Positions 1 through 10,629 of a stretch of 64,000 nucleotides of DNA are shown here, piece by piece (the first letter of the stretch is position 1; the number at the start of each line of letters is the position of its first letter). Under the pieces are notes generated by a model. It was not told where the DNA came from. It saw nothing but the letters and a program-made list of their open reading frames with translations, and did no database searches. The DNA is from Leptobrachium leishanense (lineage: Eukaryota > Chordata > Amphibia > Anura > Megophryidae). The translations under genes and the position numbers were made by a program. The stretch is taken from the NCBI GenBank assembly GCA_009667805.1, contig CM019063.1:190708661-190772660 (forward strand), given 5' to 3'.

Positions 1-153
1 AACTCGCGTTAGACATTAACGTGCATCGTTCTCTGATCTGACGGTCAGCGTAAAGGGATTTCCCCTCGCGTTAATGCATTTTTGCGCAAGCGCACATTTT
101 TGCGCAAAGAATGTAATAGAACACTACATGTCCTTGGCTCTTGTGACATCCCC
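1..153. repeat. Flank of the first L2 copy, duplicated at 2335-2487
   Basis: This stretch is repeated almost base for base at 2335-2487. One visible difference is C versus G near position 67. It lies upstream of the L2 5' end, which is defined by where homology to the third L2 copy (39241) begins, so it is flanking DNA copied together with the LINE. It contains several TTTTGCGC and GCGCAA motifs and resembles an old GC-rich repeat of unknown class. Confidence 0.7.
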
Positions 154-1739
154 AAGTGGCATTCTTAAGTGGACGCGCAGAGTTGATTCCTGGAGTTGCG
201 GGACTGGAGGAAGGAACTGCAAGGCCCAATTTTACTCTGGGTAAACGCACGTCTATATCATGCTTTCTCTCACGCTTCTGCTCTTTACTTCTACCTTTCT
301 CCTTAAATGGAACTCCTGCCCCTCTACCACCGACCCCTACACTATGTGCATCTCTCCCTCCCTCCTCTCGTCCCACATGATGGCCTCACATGAGCTCCTT
401 TGTTTCCTCAGAACATGGTCTCCCTCTAACTCTCGTGCTGCCAATCACTCCCACTCCCACAAATCCCATTCCCACCTTCTCTTTCTCACCTTCCTGCTGT
501 TACTCTATTCAGGTGACATATCCCCTAACCCTGGCCCCACAACACATCCAATACTTCCATCTCATCCTATCTCCATCGCACATAAATCACCTCCCTGCAA
601 GCCCAGCAACCTCATTCCCATAATCCCTCAGCGCCTGTCCTCTTTCTCCTGCGCCCTCTGGAACGCTCGCTCTGTGTGCAACAAACTCACAGCAATCCAT
701 GACCTCTTCCTTTCAAACTCCTTCAACCTCCTAGCTTTAACTGAAACCTGGCTAACTCCCTCTGACACGGCCTCCGTTGCTGCTCTCTCACATGGCGGTC
801 TACACTTGAGCCATACCCCCAGACCGGGTGAGAGAAATGGTGGCGGGGTCGGAATCCTGCTCTCTCCCACCTGCACCTACCAGCATCTCCCTCCACCTCC
901 ATCCCTCTCCTTCTCCTCCTTCGAGACACACTGCATCCGCCTGTTCTCTCCTCTGGCTCTCAGGGTGGCAGTCATCTACCGCCCACCGGGACCAACCTCC
1001 CAGTTCTTTGACCACTTTGCTACCTGGCTTTCTCACTTCCTGTCTTCTAATCTTCCATGCCTAATTCTCGGCGACTTCAACATTCCCATTGACGATCCTT
1101 CCGCCCCTGCTGCCTCCAAACTTCTTTCACTCACATCCTCCCTTGGACTCACACAATCCTCCCTCCTCCCTACCCACCGCGATGGTCACGCTATTGACCT
1201 TGTCTTCTCCAACCTCTGCTCCATTTCTGAGTTCAACTGTCACCCTTTCCCCATCTCTGACCACCACCTTCTCTCTTTCACCTATCTGGACTTCCTAAAC
1301 ACCCTGCTCCCCCACCCCGCACACACACTCGCAGAAATCTACATGCTGTGGACCCCCATCAATTCTCCAACCTACTTCACCACCTCCCTCATACCTCATC
1401 CTTCACCTGCCCTGATGCTGCCACTAATCACTACAACACTACTCTTATCTCTGCTCTAGACACTCTTGCTCCTCTTCGACTCTGTAAGGCCCCACGCCGC
1501 CAGCTTCAGCCCTGGCACACCCTCCAGACACGCTACCTGCAAAGATGCTCCCGCACTGCAGAGCGTGCCTGGAGGAAATCCCGCTCTGAAGCTGATTTTG
1601 TTCACTTCAAGTTTATTCTCCGGTCATACACCTCTGCCCTCCACTTGGCCAAACAATCCTTCTTCTCATCTCTTATATCTACGCTGTCCTCCAACCCTAA
1701 ACGGCTCTGGTCCACCTTCAACACCCTCCTCTACCCACC
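154..1739 (+). mobile_element. L2-clade LINE, copy 1, 3'-truncated
   Basis: This is the 5' half of an L2-clade non-LTR retrotransposon. Homology to copies at 2488 and 39241 starts at the same base and stops abruptly at about 1739, inside the linker between endonuclease and reverse transcriptase. It lacks the RT core, the C-terminal domain and the 3' tail. Real LINE insertions are normally truncated at the 5' end, so this 3' loss fits a partial segmental duplication rather than retrotransposition. Sequence after 1739 is unrelated to L2. Confidence 0.85.
260..1739 (+). pseudogene. Broken L2 ORF: 2A-like leader and AP endonuclease
   Basis: The frame opens at the ATG corresponding to the start of the intact copy at 39347. 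A hydrophobic leucine-rich stretch runs into GDISPNPGP (512-538), a 2A-like motif. It is followed by an apurinic endonuclease domain with [29 protein letters not shown] and SDHHLL. A one-base deletion at about 1280 shifts the frame; the original frame continues from about 1348 (DPHQFSNLL) to the truncation. Without an RT it cannot mobilise itself. The L2 clade assignment rests on recognising the endonuclease and the RT of the sister copies. Confidence 0.85.
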
Positions 1740-1764
1740 AGACACCCAAAGTTTCCTGGTTTGG

Positions 1765-1896
1765 ATCCGTAACAAATCACGCACGAAAATGCGCATCGTA
1801 TGACCGTTTTCGCGCATTCTGGTGAAAAAATACGTCAATGCGTTCGGACGCACTTTTTGATGGTCGCTGCGAATAATGCGTTGTTTGACCCTAGCC
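1765..1896. mobile_element. Right-half fragment of a Harbinger-like MITE
   Basis: The segment ends in TTGACCCTAGCC followed by TTA. This matches the right terminal inverted repeat of complete copies at 10819-11264, 24156-24570 and 35631-35826. Interior motifs such as GAAAAAATACGTC and CGTTCGGACGCACTTTTT also match the copy at 35631. No left inverted repeat is visible, so it is truncated; the left limit is approximate. Confidence 0.6.
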
Positions 1897-1899
1897 TTA

Positions 1900-2334
1900 A
1901 TGATCCCACAAATTCAAAAAAATCATTTAACATGCTCTAACCCCCCCTAAAAATCCCATACTCACTTTCCATTCCGCGGCGATAATGGTAGCCTGATTCG
2001 GTGCTTCTTCTCGCCGGGAGCATAAGGAGACTGGGACCAAATAGTTCCCAGTCTCCCTCCACGATCATTCTGCAGTGTTGCGCGATCTCGCTAGAGGGAG
2101 GTCACGCAGAGCTTGCGGCCTGTAAGCGCCAGCATCCACGTCCTATGGACTCAAGGAGGTGATACTCGTATTGGCATGGAAGCACTACTCCGGATATCAG
2201 GGAGGTTAACGCTGCATTCCTGGGAAGAGGTGCACCTTCCCTGGAATAGGACGTTAACATGGAGCCAGGTAAAGGAAATTCTGCAAGCATGGATTTGCAT
2301 CTCAGGAGCCTCTAGGCACAGAAACGTGCAGGGT
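1900..2334. other. Unassigned spacer between duplicated L2 units
   Basis: No coding exon or known repeat is recognised. The stretch contains an imperfect inverted repeat around GGAGACTGGGACC and GGGAACTATTTGG near 2028-2060. It is the segment between the truncated L2 copy and the start of the second duplication unit at 2335. Confidence 0.4.
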
Positions 2335-2487
2335 AACTCGCGTTAGACATTAACGTGCATCGTTCTCTGATCTGACGGTCAGCGTAAAGGGATTTCCCCT
2401 GGCGTTAATGCATTTTTGCGCAAGCGCACATTTTTGCGCAAAGAATGTAATAGAACACTACATGTCCTTGGCTCTTGTGACATCCCC

Positions 2488-5400
2488 AAGTGGCATTCTT
2501 AAGTGGACGCGCAGAGTTGATTCCTGGAGTTGCGGGACTGGAGGAAGGAACTGCAAGGCCCAATTTTACTCTGGGTAAACGCACGTCTATATCATGCTTT
2601 CTCTCACGCTTCTGCTCTTTACTTCTACCTTTCTCCTTAAATGGAACTCCTGCCCCTCTACCACCCCCCTACACTATGTGCATCTCTCCCTCCCTCCTCT
2701 CGTCCCACATGATGGCCTCACATGAGCTCCTTTGTTTCCTCAGAACATGGTCTCCCTCTAACTCTCGTGCTGCCAATCACTCCCACTCCCACAAATCCCA
2801 TTCCCACCTTCTCTTTCTCACCTTCCTGCTGTTACTCTATTCAGGTGACATATCCCCTAACCCTGGCCCCACAACACATCCAATACTTCCATCTCATCCT
2901 ATCTCCATCGCACATAAATCACCTCCCTGCAAGCCCAGCAACCTCATTCCCATAATCCCTCAGCGCCTGTCCTCTTTCTCCTGCGCCCTCTGGAACGCTC
3001 GCTCTGTGTGCAACAAACTCACAGCAATCCATGACCTCTTCCTTTCAAACTCCTTCAACCTCCTAGCTTTAACTGAAACCTGGCTAACTCCCTCTGACAC
3101 GGCCTCCGTTGCTGCTCTCTCACATGGCGGTCTACACTTGAGCCATACCCCCAGACCGGGTGAGAGAAATGGTGGCGGGGTCGGAATCCTGCTCTCTCCC
3201 ACCTGCACCTACCAGCATCTCCCTCCACCTCCATCCCTCTCCTTCTCCTCCTTCGAGACACACTGCATCCACCTGTTCTCTCCTCTGGCTCTCAGGGTGG
3301 CAGTCATCTACCGCCCACCGGGACCAACCTCCCAGTTCTTTGACCACTTTGCTACCTGGCTTTCTCACTTCCTGTCTTCTAATCTTCCATGCCTAATTCT
3401 CGGCGACTTCAACATTCCCATTGACGATCCTTCCGCCCCTGCTGCCTCCAAACTTCTTTCACTCACATCCTCCCTTGGACTCACACAATCCTCCCTCCTC
3501 CCTACCCACCGCGATGGTCACGCTATTGACCTTGTCTTCTCCAACCTCTGCTCCATTTCTGAGTTCAACTGTCACCCTTTCCCCATCTCTGACCACCACC
3601 TTCTCTCTTTCAACCTATCTGGACTTCCTAAACACCCTGCTCCCCCACCCCGCACACACACTCGCAGAAATCTACATGCTGTGGACCCCCATCAATTCTC
3701 CAACCTACTTCACCACCTCCCTCATACCTCATCCTTCACCTGCCCTGATGCTGCCACTAATCACTACAACACTACTCTTATCTCTGCTCTAGACACTCTT
3801 GCTCCTCTTCGACTCTGTAAGGCCCCACGCCGCCAGCTTCAGCCCTGGCACACCCTCCAGACACGCTACCTGCAAAGATGCTCCCGCACTGCAGAGCGTG
3901 CCTGGAGGAAATCCCGCTCTGAAGCTGATTTTGTTCACTTCAAGTTTATTCTCCGGTCATACACCTCTGCCCTCCACTTGGCCAAACAATCCTTCTTCTC
4001 ATCTCTTATATCTACGCTGTCCTCCAACCCTAAACGGCTCTGGTCCACCTTCAACACCCTCCTCTACCCACCTGCACCTCCCCCCACAGCTGCCTTCAGC
4101 GCTCAAGACCTGGCAGAGTACTTCCTCAGTAAAACTCTAAATATCAGACGCAACATCCCAACACAAGATAGTTATCTGCCACCTCCACTCCCACAGGTCC
4201 CCTCTGCCACCCTCTGCCGCTTCCTCCCAGCCACTGAGGAGGAAGTCAATTCCTTATTGTCCTCCTCACATCTCACCACATGCCCGCTCGACCCCATTCC
4301 CTCACATCTAATTCCTCCCCTCTCCTCCTCCCTCACCCCTGCTCTCACACACATCTTCAACCTATCTCTCTCCACTGGCTCCTTTCCATCCGCCTTCAAA
4401 CACGTGCTAGTTACCCCTTTACTAAAGAAACCATCCCTAGATCCCAACTCTCCATCCAACTACCGCCCTGTATCCCTGCTTCCCTTCACATCAAAGCTCT
4501 TAGAAAAACTAGTCTTCAACCGCCTCTCCCTCTTCCTGTCCTCCAATTCCCTACTTGACCCCCTGCAATCTGGCTTCCGTCCCCTACACTCAACTGAAAC
4601 TGCCCTCACCAAAGTCACCAACGACCTCCTAACTGCTAAAAAACACGGCCACTATTCTATTCTCATCCTGCTTGACCTCTCGGCTGCTTTTGACACTGTT
4701 GACCACACCCTCCTTCTACAGACCCTCAACTCTCTGGGTCTCGGTGACACTGCACTCGCTTGGGTCGAATCCTATTTATCCAACAGGTCCTTCTGTGTGT
4801 CCTTTGCTGGTAACTCCTCCTCCTCATTGCCTCTATCTGTTGGTGTACCTCAAGGCTCTGTCCTTGGTCCTCTGCTCTTTTCCATCTACACCTCCTCCCT
4901 GGGCAAAATCATCAACAGCTTTGGCTTCAATTACCACCTCTACGCTGATGACACTCAGATCTACCTCTCTACCCCTGATCTCTCTCCCCCTGTCCTTTCA
5001 AAAGTCAGTGACTGTTTATCTGGCATCTCCTCCTGGATGGCTCCCACCACCTAAAGATCAACATGTCGAAGACTGAACTCCTACTTATTCCTCCCTCCAA
5101 GGCCTCCCCACCTCCTGACTTCTCTATCACGGTGGAGGGTATCACCATTTCCCCATCAAACCAAGTTCGCTGTCTTGACTACCTGTCCTCACTAATCACC
5201 AAATACACCCCAGCCCGCTCCCTAAGGTCAAACAGTGACCTGCGCCTAGCTTCTCACCGCATCACCTCTTCCCATGATAGACTGCAGGATTTCTCACACG
5301 CAGCCCCCACTCTCTGGAACGCTCTCCCTCGTACTGTCAGACTTTCCCCTAACTTCTCTTCCTTCAAACGCTCCCTTAAAACGTTCCTATTTAGGGAAGC

Positions 5401-5643
5401 CTACCACCCAACTCACTGACGCAATCATCAATCACTCTAACCTTACATTCCTCTCCTCCTGTTTCCAACCCCAACCCTCCCAGATTGTGAGTTCCTACGG
5501 GAATAGGGCCCTCATCTCCTCCTGTACTGTTTGTCAAATGTTGTTCAATGTATTGTAACCCTGTCTATACTGTGCTTATTGTACAGCGCTGCGGAATATG
5601 CTGGCGCTTTATAAATAAAGAATAATAATAATAATAATAATAA
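2488..5643 (+). mobile_element. L2-clade LINE, copy 2, with internal deletion
   Basis: This copy has the L2 5' end, nearly all coding regions and the genuine 3' end: a short UTR ending GGCGCTTTATAAATAAAG and an AATAAT microsatellite tail (about 5620-5643). It shares its upstream flank with copy 1, so the two come from one insertion that was later duplicated in part. Compared with the intact copy at 39241 it lacks about 370 bp near 5177, which removes most of the C-terminal part of the RT protein. Confidence 0.9.
2594..5419 (+). pseudogene. Broken L2 ORF: endonuclease and reverse transcriptase
   Basis: Three lesions are visible against the copy at 39347. They are a 2-bp deletion at about 2664-2668, a 1-bp deletion at about 5040 and a deletion of about 370 bp at about 5177. 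Between the first two, one long frame reads through GDISPNPGP (2844-2870), the AP endonuclease (GDFNIP, SDHHLL) and the RT palm with [31 protein letters not shown] and YADDTQIY. A longer open frame starting at 2490 exists only because the first deletion joins two frames. The product would be non-functional. Confidence 0.85.
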
Positions 5644-5669
5644 TGTTCACATTTGGTATCTTTGTAAAG

Positions 5670-6919
5670 CAGTGGCGTAACTAGAAACCTGAGGGCCCCA
5701 GTGCAAGAATCCCCCTCCCCAAAAAAATATATTTTTACTCTTTTTTTTCCTGCAATATAAAAAGATATAGTATTGTCCCCAGCTCACATGGATATATATG
5801 TTTGCCCACCAGCTCACATGGATATATTTTCCCCCCAGGTCACATGGATATACAGTATATATTGCCCCCAGCTCACATGGGTATATATTGCCCCCAGCTC
5901 TCATGGGTATATAATTGCCCCAGCTCACACCTTTATATAATTGCCCCCAGCTCACACCTTTATATAATTGCCCCCAGCTCTCATGGGTATATAATTGACC
6001 CAGCTCTCATGGATATATATTGCCCCAGCACTCATGGGTATATAATTGCCCCAGCTCACATGGATATAATTGCCCCCCAGCTCTCATGGGTATATAATTG
6101 CTCCCAGCTCACATGGGTATATAATTGCCCCCAGCACTCATGGGTATGTAATTGCCCCCAGCTCACATGGATATACTTGCCCCCAGCTCTCATGGGTATA
6201 TAATTGCCCCAGCTCTCATGGGTATATAATTGCCCCCAGTTCTCATGGGTATATATTGCCCCCAACTCACATGGGTATATAATTGCCCCAGCCCTCATGG
6301 GTATATTTTGCCCCCAGCTGACATGGATATAATTGCCCCCAGCTCTCATAGGTATATAATTACGCCCAGCACTCATGGGTATATAATTGCCCCCAGCTCA
6401 CTTGGGTATATAATTGCCCCAGCTCACATGGATATATATATTGTTCCGAGCTCACATGGGTATATAATTGCCCCAGCTCACATGGGTATATAATTGCCCC
6501 CAGCTGACATGGGTATATAATTGCCCCCAGCTCTCATAGGTATATAATTGCCCCCCGCTCTCATGGATATATTTGCCCCAGGCCAGCTCTTACCTCTGCG
6601 GCGTGCGGCCATTCTTCTTCTTCCTGCAAGCAGCTGCTGGCATGATGCAGCTTGGCCGCTCGCCAGGAACCACCTGACCAGCGCAGCCGAGTTCTCGCGA
6701 GAGGATCTCGTGCGATGGTCAGGTGGTTCCTATCCCGCGCGAGCGGCCATGCTGCAAGCCAGCGGCCGCTCGTAGGGATAGGAACGGCATGTGGCGTGAC
6801 TGCCAGATTCCAGTGCTGATTGCCAGAATCTGTCGACGGCGCTGGGCCCCCCTCCAGTGGCGGAATGCCAGGGCCCGGTCGCAAGTGCGGCCGCTGCGAC
6901 CCTGGTACTTCTACCACTG
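5670..6919. mobile_element. hAT-like non-autonomous transposon A with minisatellite
   Basis: The element begins CAGTGGCGTAACTAG and ends TTCTACCACTG. It is flanked by a perfect 8-bp target duplication TTGTAAAG (5662-5669 and 6920-6927), the hAT hallmark. Inside are a minisatellite (5775-6580) and a GC-rich imperfect palindrome (about 6650-6790). It carries no transposase, so it must have moved in trans. It is structurally related to elements at 7810 and 21807. Confidence 0.85.
5775..6580. repeat. Minisatellite in hAT A, about 28-bp unit
   Basis: About 29 tandem units resemble AGCTCACATGGGTATATAATTG followed by CCCC, with variants that change CACATGG to CTCATGG or shorten the TATATAAT part. 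Open frames run across it on both strands because most units lack stop codons; they encode only low-complexity repeats and are not genes. Confidence 0.9.
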
Positions 6920-6927
6920 TTGTAAAG

Positions 6928-7620
6928 ACCAAACTCTGACCTTTCCACATAACCTTGTTTGGTGAAAAAAATCAGAGATGCAGGGTTCCAAATTCCCCCT
7001 GTGTCTCCTCACTGCAGTGCAACGGTCTAGGTTGCCAATGAAACAATGCATTGCATCATCAGCTCCACAATTGCAAGCAGTGTGGGAAATGAGGTGAGTT
7101 AGTGCAGCATCAGTGTTCACTTTATAATTGTAAACTGAATAATAGTGCCGTGTCAGAAAAAAAGAGAACAATAATATTTTATTTGTTATTTTAATTTGAT
7201 ATAACTCTAATCTGGTTATGTTTGGTATCAATGGAAAGGTCACAATCTGGCCTTTCCAATGATACCTCACATGTCCCTCTAACCCTTAGGATTCCAGAGA
7301 TACAGTGGTCTAAATAATTGTAAAATAAATAATTTAATTTTTTTTACTGCATAGCAAGGCGTCCCCTTGTGGCAGGCACATGTAGGCACATGCCTATTCT
7401 GACTAGTTATAAATCTGGCCCTGTTTGCAAACGCAGATTTTCCTGCTAGCGGCTCCATGTTGGCGCCCACAATGTAATAGGGCCCAGGGAGTTTTAACAG
7501 GTAACTTTCCTCCTGGTGAGAAGAAGCGGCGGATCGGGCCACCCTTTTCTCTGTGGGATAAGAAGTATGGGATTTTTAGCACCAACAATGGAATAGAGCC
7601 CTTTGTTTTTCATACATTAC
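6928..7620. other. Gap between hAT A and CR1 fragment; nothing recognised
   Basis: I see no exon or known transposon. Two similar phrases about 300 bp apart (AACTCTGACCTTTCC near 6930 and ATCTGGCCTTTCC near 7245) suggest an old repeat, but its limits are unclear. Confidence 0.3.
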
Positions 7621-7889
7621 CAAACATAGAAACATAGAAAAATGTCGGCAGATAAGAACCTTTCGGCCCATCTAGTCTGCCCAATTACATGGATACTTTA
7701 CCTGGATTTATCTTTTGTTTAGGATAGCCTTATGCCTATCCCATGCTTGCTTAAATTCAATTACTGTTTTGGCCTCTACCACTTCTACTGGAAGGCTGTT
7801 CCATGTATCCAGTGGCGTAGCGTGGGTTGTCAGCGCCCGGGGCCAGCAAAGAATTGTGCGCCCCCCCCCAACCTGTGGACGTTATCGAT

Positions 7890-8485
7890 ATTGCCCCAGC
7901 TCACACATGGATTTGCCCCCCAGCTCACACATGGATTTGCCCCCAGCTCATGGATTTGCCCCAGCTCTCACATGGATTTGCCCCCAGCTCATGGATTTGC
8001 CCCCAGCTCATGGATTTGCCCCCAGCTCATGGATTTGCCCCCAGCTCATGGATTTGCCCCCAGCTCATGGATTTGCCCCCAGCTCATGGATTTGCCCCCC
8101 AGCTCATGGATTTGCCCCCATCTCATGGATTTGCCCAAGCTCATGGATTTTCCCCCCAGCTCACTCATGGATTTGCCCCCCAGCTCACTCATGGATTTGC
8201 CCCAGCTCACGGGGATTTGCCCCAGCTCATAGATTTGCCCCAGCTCATAGATTTGCCCCAGCTCTCACATGGATTTGCCTCAGCTCTCACATGGATTTGC
8301 CCCCAGCTCACTCATGGATTTGCCCCCATCTCATGGATTTGCCCCCCAGCTCTCACATGGATTTGCCCCCATCTCATGGATTTGCCCCCATCTCATGGAT
8401 TTGCCCCCATCTCATGGATTTGCCCCCCAGCTCACTCATGGATTTGCCCCCATCTCATGGATTTGCCCCCAGCCCTTACCTGGAT
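7890..8485. repeat. Minisatellite in hAT B, unit AGCTCATGGATTTGCCCC
   Basis: About 30 units of 18-25 bp vary in the presence of CA or CTCA before CATGG and in the length of the C run. All three plus-strand frames stay open across it, giving spurious proteins rich in MDLPPAHGFAP-like repeats. Confidence 0.9.
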
Positions 8486-8519
8486 ATTGCCCCAGGCCCC
8501 AGCTCCGGCGGGGGTTGAG

Positions 8520-8775
8520 GGGACCGGGACCCAGATGCCGGCAGCGCGGGAGCGCCTGCCCGGTCTTTAACAGTCCGTCCTGTTAGGTGATGCCGCGCAG
8601 CCGGTCACGTGGTCCGGCCAATCAGGTGGTACAGAGACGCCGTACCACCTGATTAGCCGGACCACGTGACCGGCTGCGCACGCCGCGCAGCCGCATCACC
8701 TAACAGGACGGACTGTTAAAGACCGGGCAGGCGCTCCCGCGCTGCCCGACATCTGCGTCCCCTCAACCCCCGGGC
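8520..8775. repeat. Long GC-rich palindrome inside hAT B
   Basis: Two arms of roughly 125 bp are near-perfect reverse complements. For example GGTCTTTAACAGTCCGTCC (8563 onward) pairs with GGACGGACTGTTAAAGACC near 8710. Transcribed, it would form a long hairpin. The equivalent region of hAT C lies at about 21900-22165. Confidence 0.85.
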
Positions 8776-8960
8776 CAGTTTTAGGGGCGCAAATGCGCCC
8801 CTAACAAAACTGCGCCCGGGGCCACGGCCCCCCCAGCCCCCCCCACGCTACGCCACTGCATGTATCCACCACCCTCTCAGTAAAATAATGCTTCCTGATG
8901 TTACTTTTAAACCTTTGCCCCTCTAATCTAAGACTATGTCCTCTTGCTTTTTTAATGCAT

Positions 8961-9809
8961 CATAAACTCTTTATGCAAATTAACATTTGATTTCCGAGTT
9001 AAGGGAGGCTGAGAAGTAGGAGTTTGACTCAAATAATATGCCTTCTTACGTATGTGAAACCACATCCTCTGACACATAACATTTATAAAGTAATAGAAAG
9101 ATGTGTGTATATAAGTGCTGTAAAAGCATTTTTTAAAACTATGTGGTTAACTCTGAAGTCAATATAACTAAACAGTGTATGTGAGAGTAGTTGGAGTGAG
9201 GGTTACTGGCCCTTACTGTCAGTACCATGGACAGCTGGTAACCAATTATGTTACACTTGTTTGGGAGTAAGATTAATACACCTGGCTTTACACCCCTTAG
9301 GAAGTCCAGCTTCAGAATCCCATTTTTATTGTAATTCCGCTAGTTATGGTGCTCCGCTAGATGGTCGAAGCACCCATGCGATCTGGACAAGGGCTTCAAA
9401 TGTTGAGGATAAAAATATTATTGCAGAATTGGTGCTTCAGATATCTATTATACATCCTTAGACAAACAGTTTTTTTAGGCTTCTGCGTCTGGTTCAGAGT
9501 GATGGGAGATGTTAGAAATTAAAGCAAGGTGTTATTTAGAAAAGTGATAACTAGAAATGTGTTGCAAGCTTTTTAAAAGTGGTGTGATCTCCATGGAAAC
9601 AAACATTTTCATCATGTACATATCATTGCTGATTGCTCGATTTTCATCTTTCACATTGAGAGGTGTATTTAGTTTTGAGCCTATATGTACGTTTATTAGT
9701 TTTATTGTCTGTACATTTGTCGCAATGTACGTATAGATCAGTCTATGACAGTGCAACATGTGGTGTATTAAACAATCAAAAGTATGTATCCACTGTATTA
9801 CCCACACAG
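8961..9809. other. RASAL1 intron sequence; nothing recognised
   Basis: AT-rich sequence upstream of the first visible RASAL1 exon. I found no further RASAL1 exon here and no recognisable repeat. Confidence 0.4.
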
Positions 9810-9945
9810 AATGTGAATGAGCTCAATCAGTGGCTGTCAGCCCTAAGGAAGGTCAGCCTGTGCAATCAGCGTCTTCTGCCTACCTACCACCCAGGAGCTT
9901 ATCGAAATGCACATTGGACATGCTGTCTCCAACCTGACCGTACAG
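9810..9945 (+). CDS. RASAL1: RASAL1 exon: end of PH domain and start of BTK zinc motif
   Basis: RASAL1 is a calcium-responsive Ras GTPase-activating protein with two C2 domains, a RasGAP domain and a PH-BTK module. This exon follows a CCCACACAG acceptor and ends before GTAAAA; it is 136 bp (45 codons plus one base). It reads NVNELNQWLSALRKV, the C-terminal PH helix, then YHPGAY and HWTCC, where the His and Cys pair begin the BTK zinc motif. The next exon supplies the remaining Cys. RASAL1 was chosen over the paralogue RASA4 from the recalled tail sequence (GDWSDPLDPDAEAQ in the next exon) and from the neighbouring DTX1 gene. Exons for the C2, GAP and most of the PH domains are not in this window. 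Confidence 0.88.
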
Positions 9946-10029
9946 GTAAAATATATACATCTGCCACCAGCCCTTCTCAGCATCACATAGAATTTGCCAG
10001 TTGTATAATTAAATGCCTTTTTCCTGCAG

Positions 10030-10150
10030 TGCGTGGATGTAGCCGAACACACTTGGCTGTGACTCTAGGTGACTGGAGCGATCCTCTGGATCCCGACGCT
10101 GAGGCTCAGGTCCTTTATCGACACTTGCTAATGGCAAAGGATGTGCTCAG
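10030..10150 (+). CDS. RASAL1: RASAL1 exon: end of BTK motif and conserved tail
   Basis: The exon follows TTTTTCCTGCAG and ends at CTCAG before GTTTGC. Its 121 bp join the previous exon in phase through a split codon (G plus TG). It reads RGCSRTHLAVTLGDWSDPL and then DPDAEAQVLYRHLLMAKDVL. The Cys of RGCSRTH completes the BTK zinc site begun in the previous exon. The segment agrees closely with the recalled mammalian RASAL1 tail. The exon ends with two bases of a codon, so another exon must lie between it and the last one. Confidence 0.9.
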
Positions 10151-10629
10151 GTTTGCACTTCATATATTCTTAATATATAGCCCAGGGGTCAAAATTTCTA
10201 CTCGGCCTCTCACAATTTGTGAGTAAAAATTGGGAGAGTGCGAGTAAAAATTGAGGTGTGAATAGAATGCTAGCATCGGCATGGTGCCGACACTGGCATT
10301 CCCTTTCAGGTGCTAGCGTCGGCTCCATGCCGACATTAGCACTAGCCAGGCTGTCAAAGAGAATCGGCAGCTTGATGCTGCCATCCGCAATGCTGAATCA
10401 ATGCATTGATTCAGTGGCCGCACTTCCGAACTCCACCATTCTTGGAGGCACAGCCGCAGCACCTTGCTTTCTCCCAGCTGCAGCCTGTCACATTACTCTG
10501 CAGGGAGCTGGGAGGAAGTGATCATATAACATCACTTCCTGCCAGCGCTCCCTGCATCTTCATGTGCAGCGGCGGACTCGCAGAGGAAGGTAGACACCAT
10601 GCTGGCTCCCAGTCCCAGGGTCAAGTTAA

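Larger units (their letters stand above)
7810..8858. mobile_element. hAT-like non-autonomous transposon B with minisatellite
   Basis: Terminal inverted repeats CAGTGGCGTAGCGTGGG and CCCACGCTACGCCACTG are flanked by a perfect 8-bp duplication CATGTATC (7802-7809 and 8859-8866). Inside are a minisatellite (7890-8485) and a strong GC-rich palindrome with arms at about 8520-8650 and 8645-8775. No transposase is present. The same family recurs inverted at 21807-22838. Confidence 0.9.
7622..8960 (-). mobile_element. CR1 LINE 3' end, split by a hAT insertion
   Basis: On the minus strand this is a CR1 3' end, present at 8867-8960 and 7622-7809. It is homologous to 16103-16350, including the stretch encoding FTERVVDTW and the 3' terminus that reads CATAGAAACATAG on the plus strand. 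The two halves were separated by insertion of hAT B (7810-8858), which duplicated CATGTATC. The 5' portion of the LINE is absent. Confidence 0.85.

Noticed and set aside
2490..2593. Upstream extension of the L2 ORF in copy 2
   Set aside because: It is in frame only because of a 2-bp deletion; copies 1 and 3 place this segment in a different frame from the main ORF.
5800..6500. Open frames of 70-133 codons across the minisatellite on both strands
   Set aside because: They only translate the repeat unit, are open in several frames at once and have no family resemblance.
7800..8480. Possible CRISPR array because of regular short repeats
   Set aside because: Units are contiguous without unique spacers, lie inside a hAT-like element, and the genome is eukaryotic.
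7715..8586. Frames of up to 267 codons rich in MDLPPAHGFAP-like repeats
   Set aside because: All three plus-strand frames are open because the 18-25 bp unit lacks stops; this is minisatellite DNA in a transposon.
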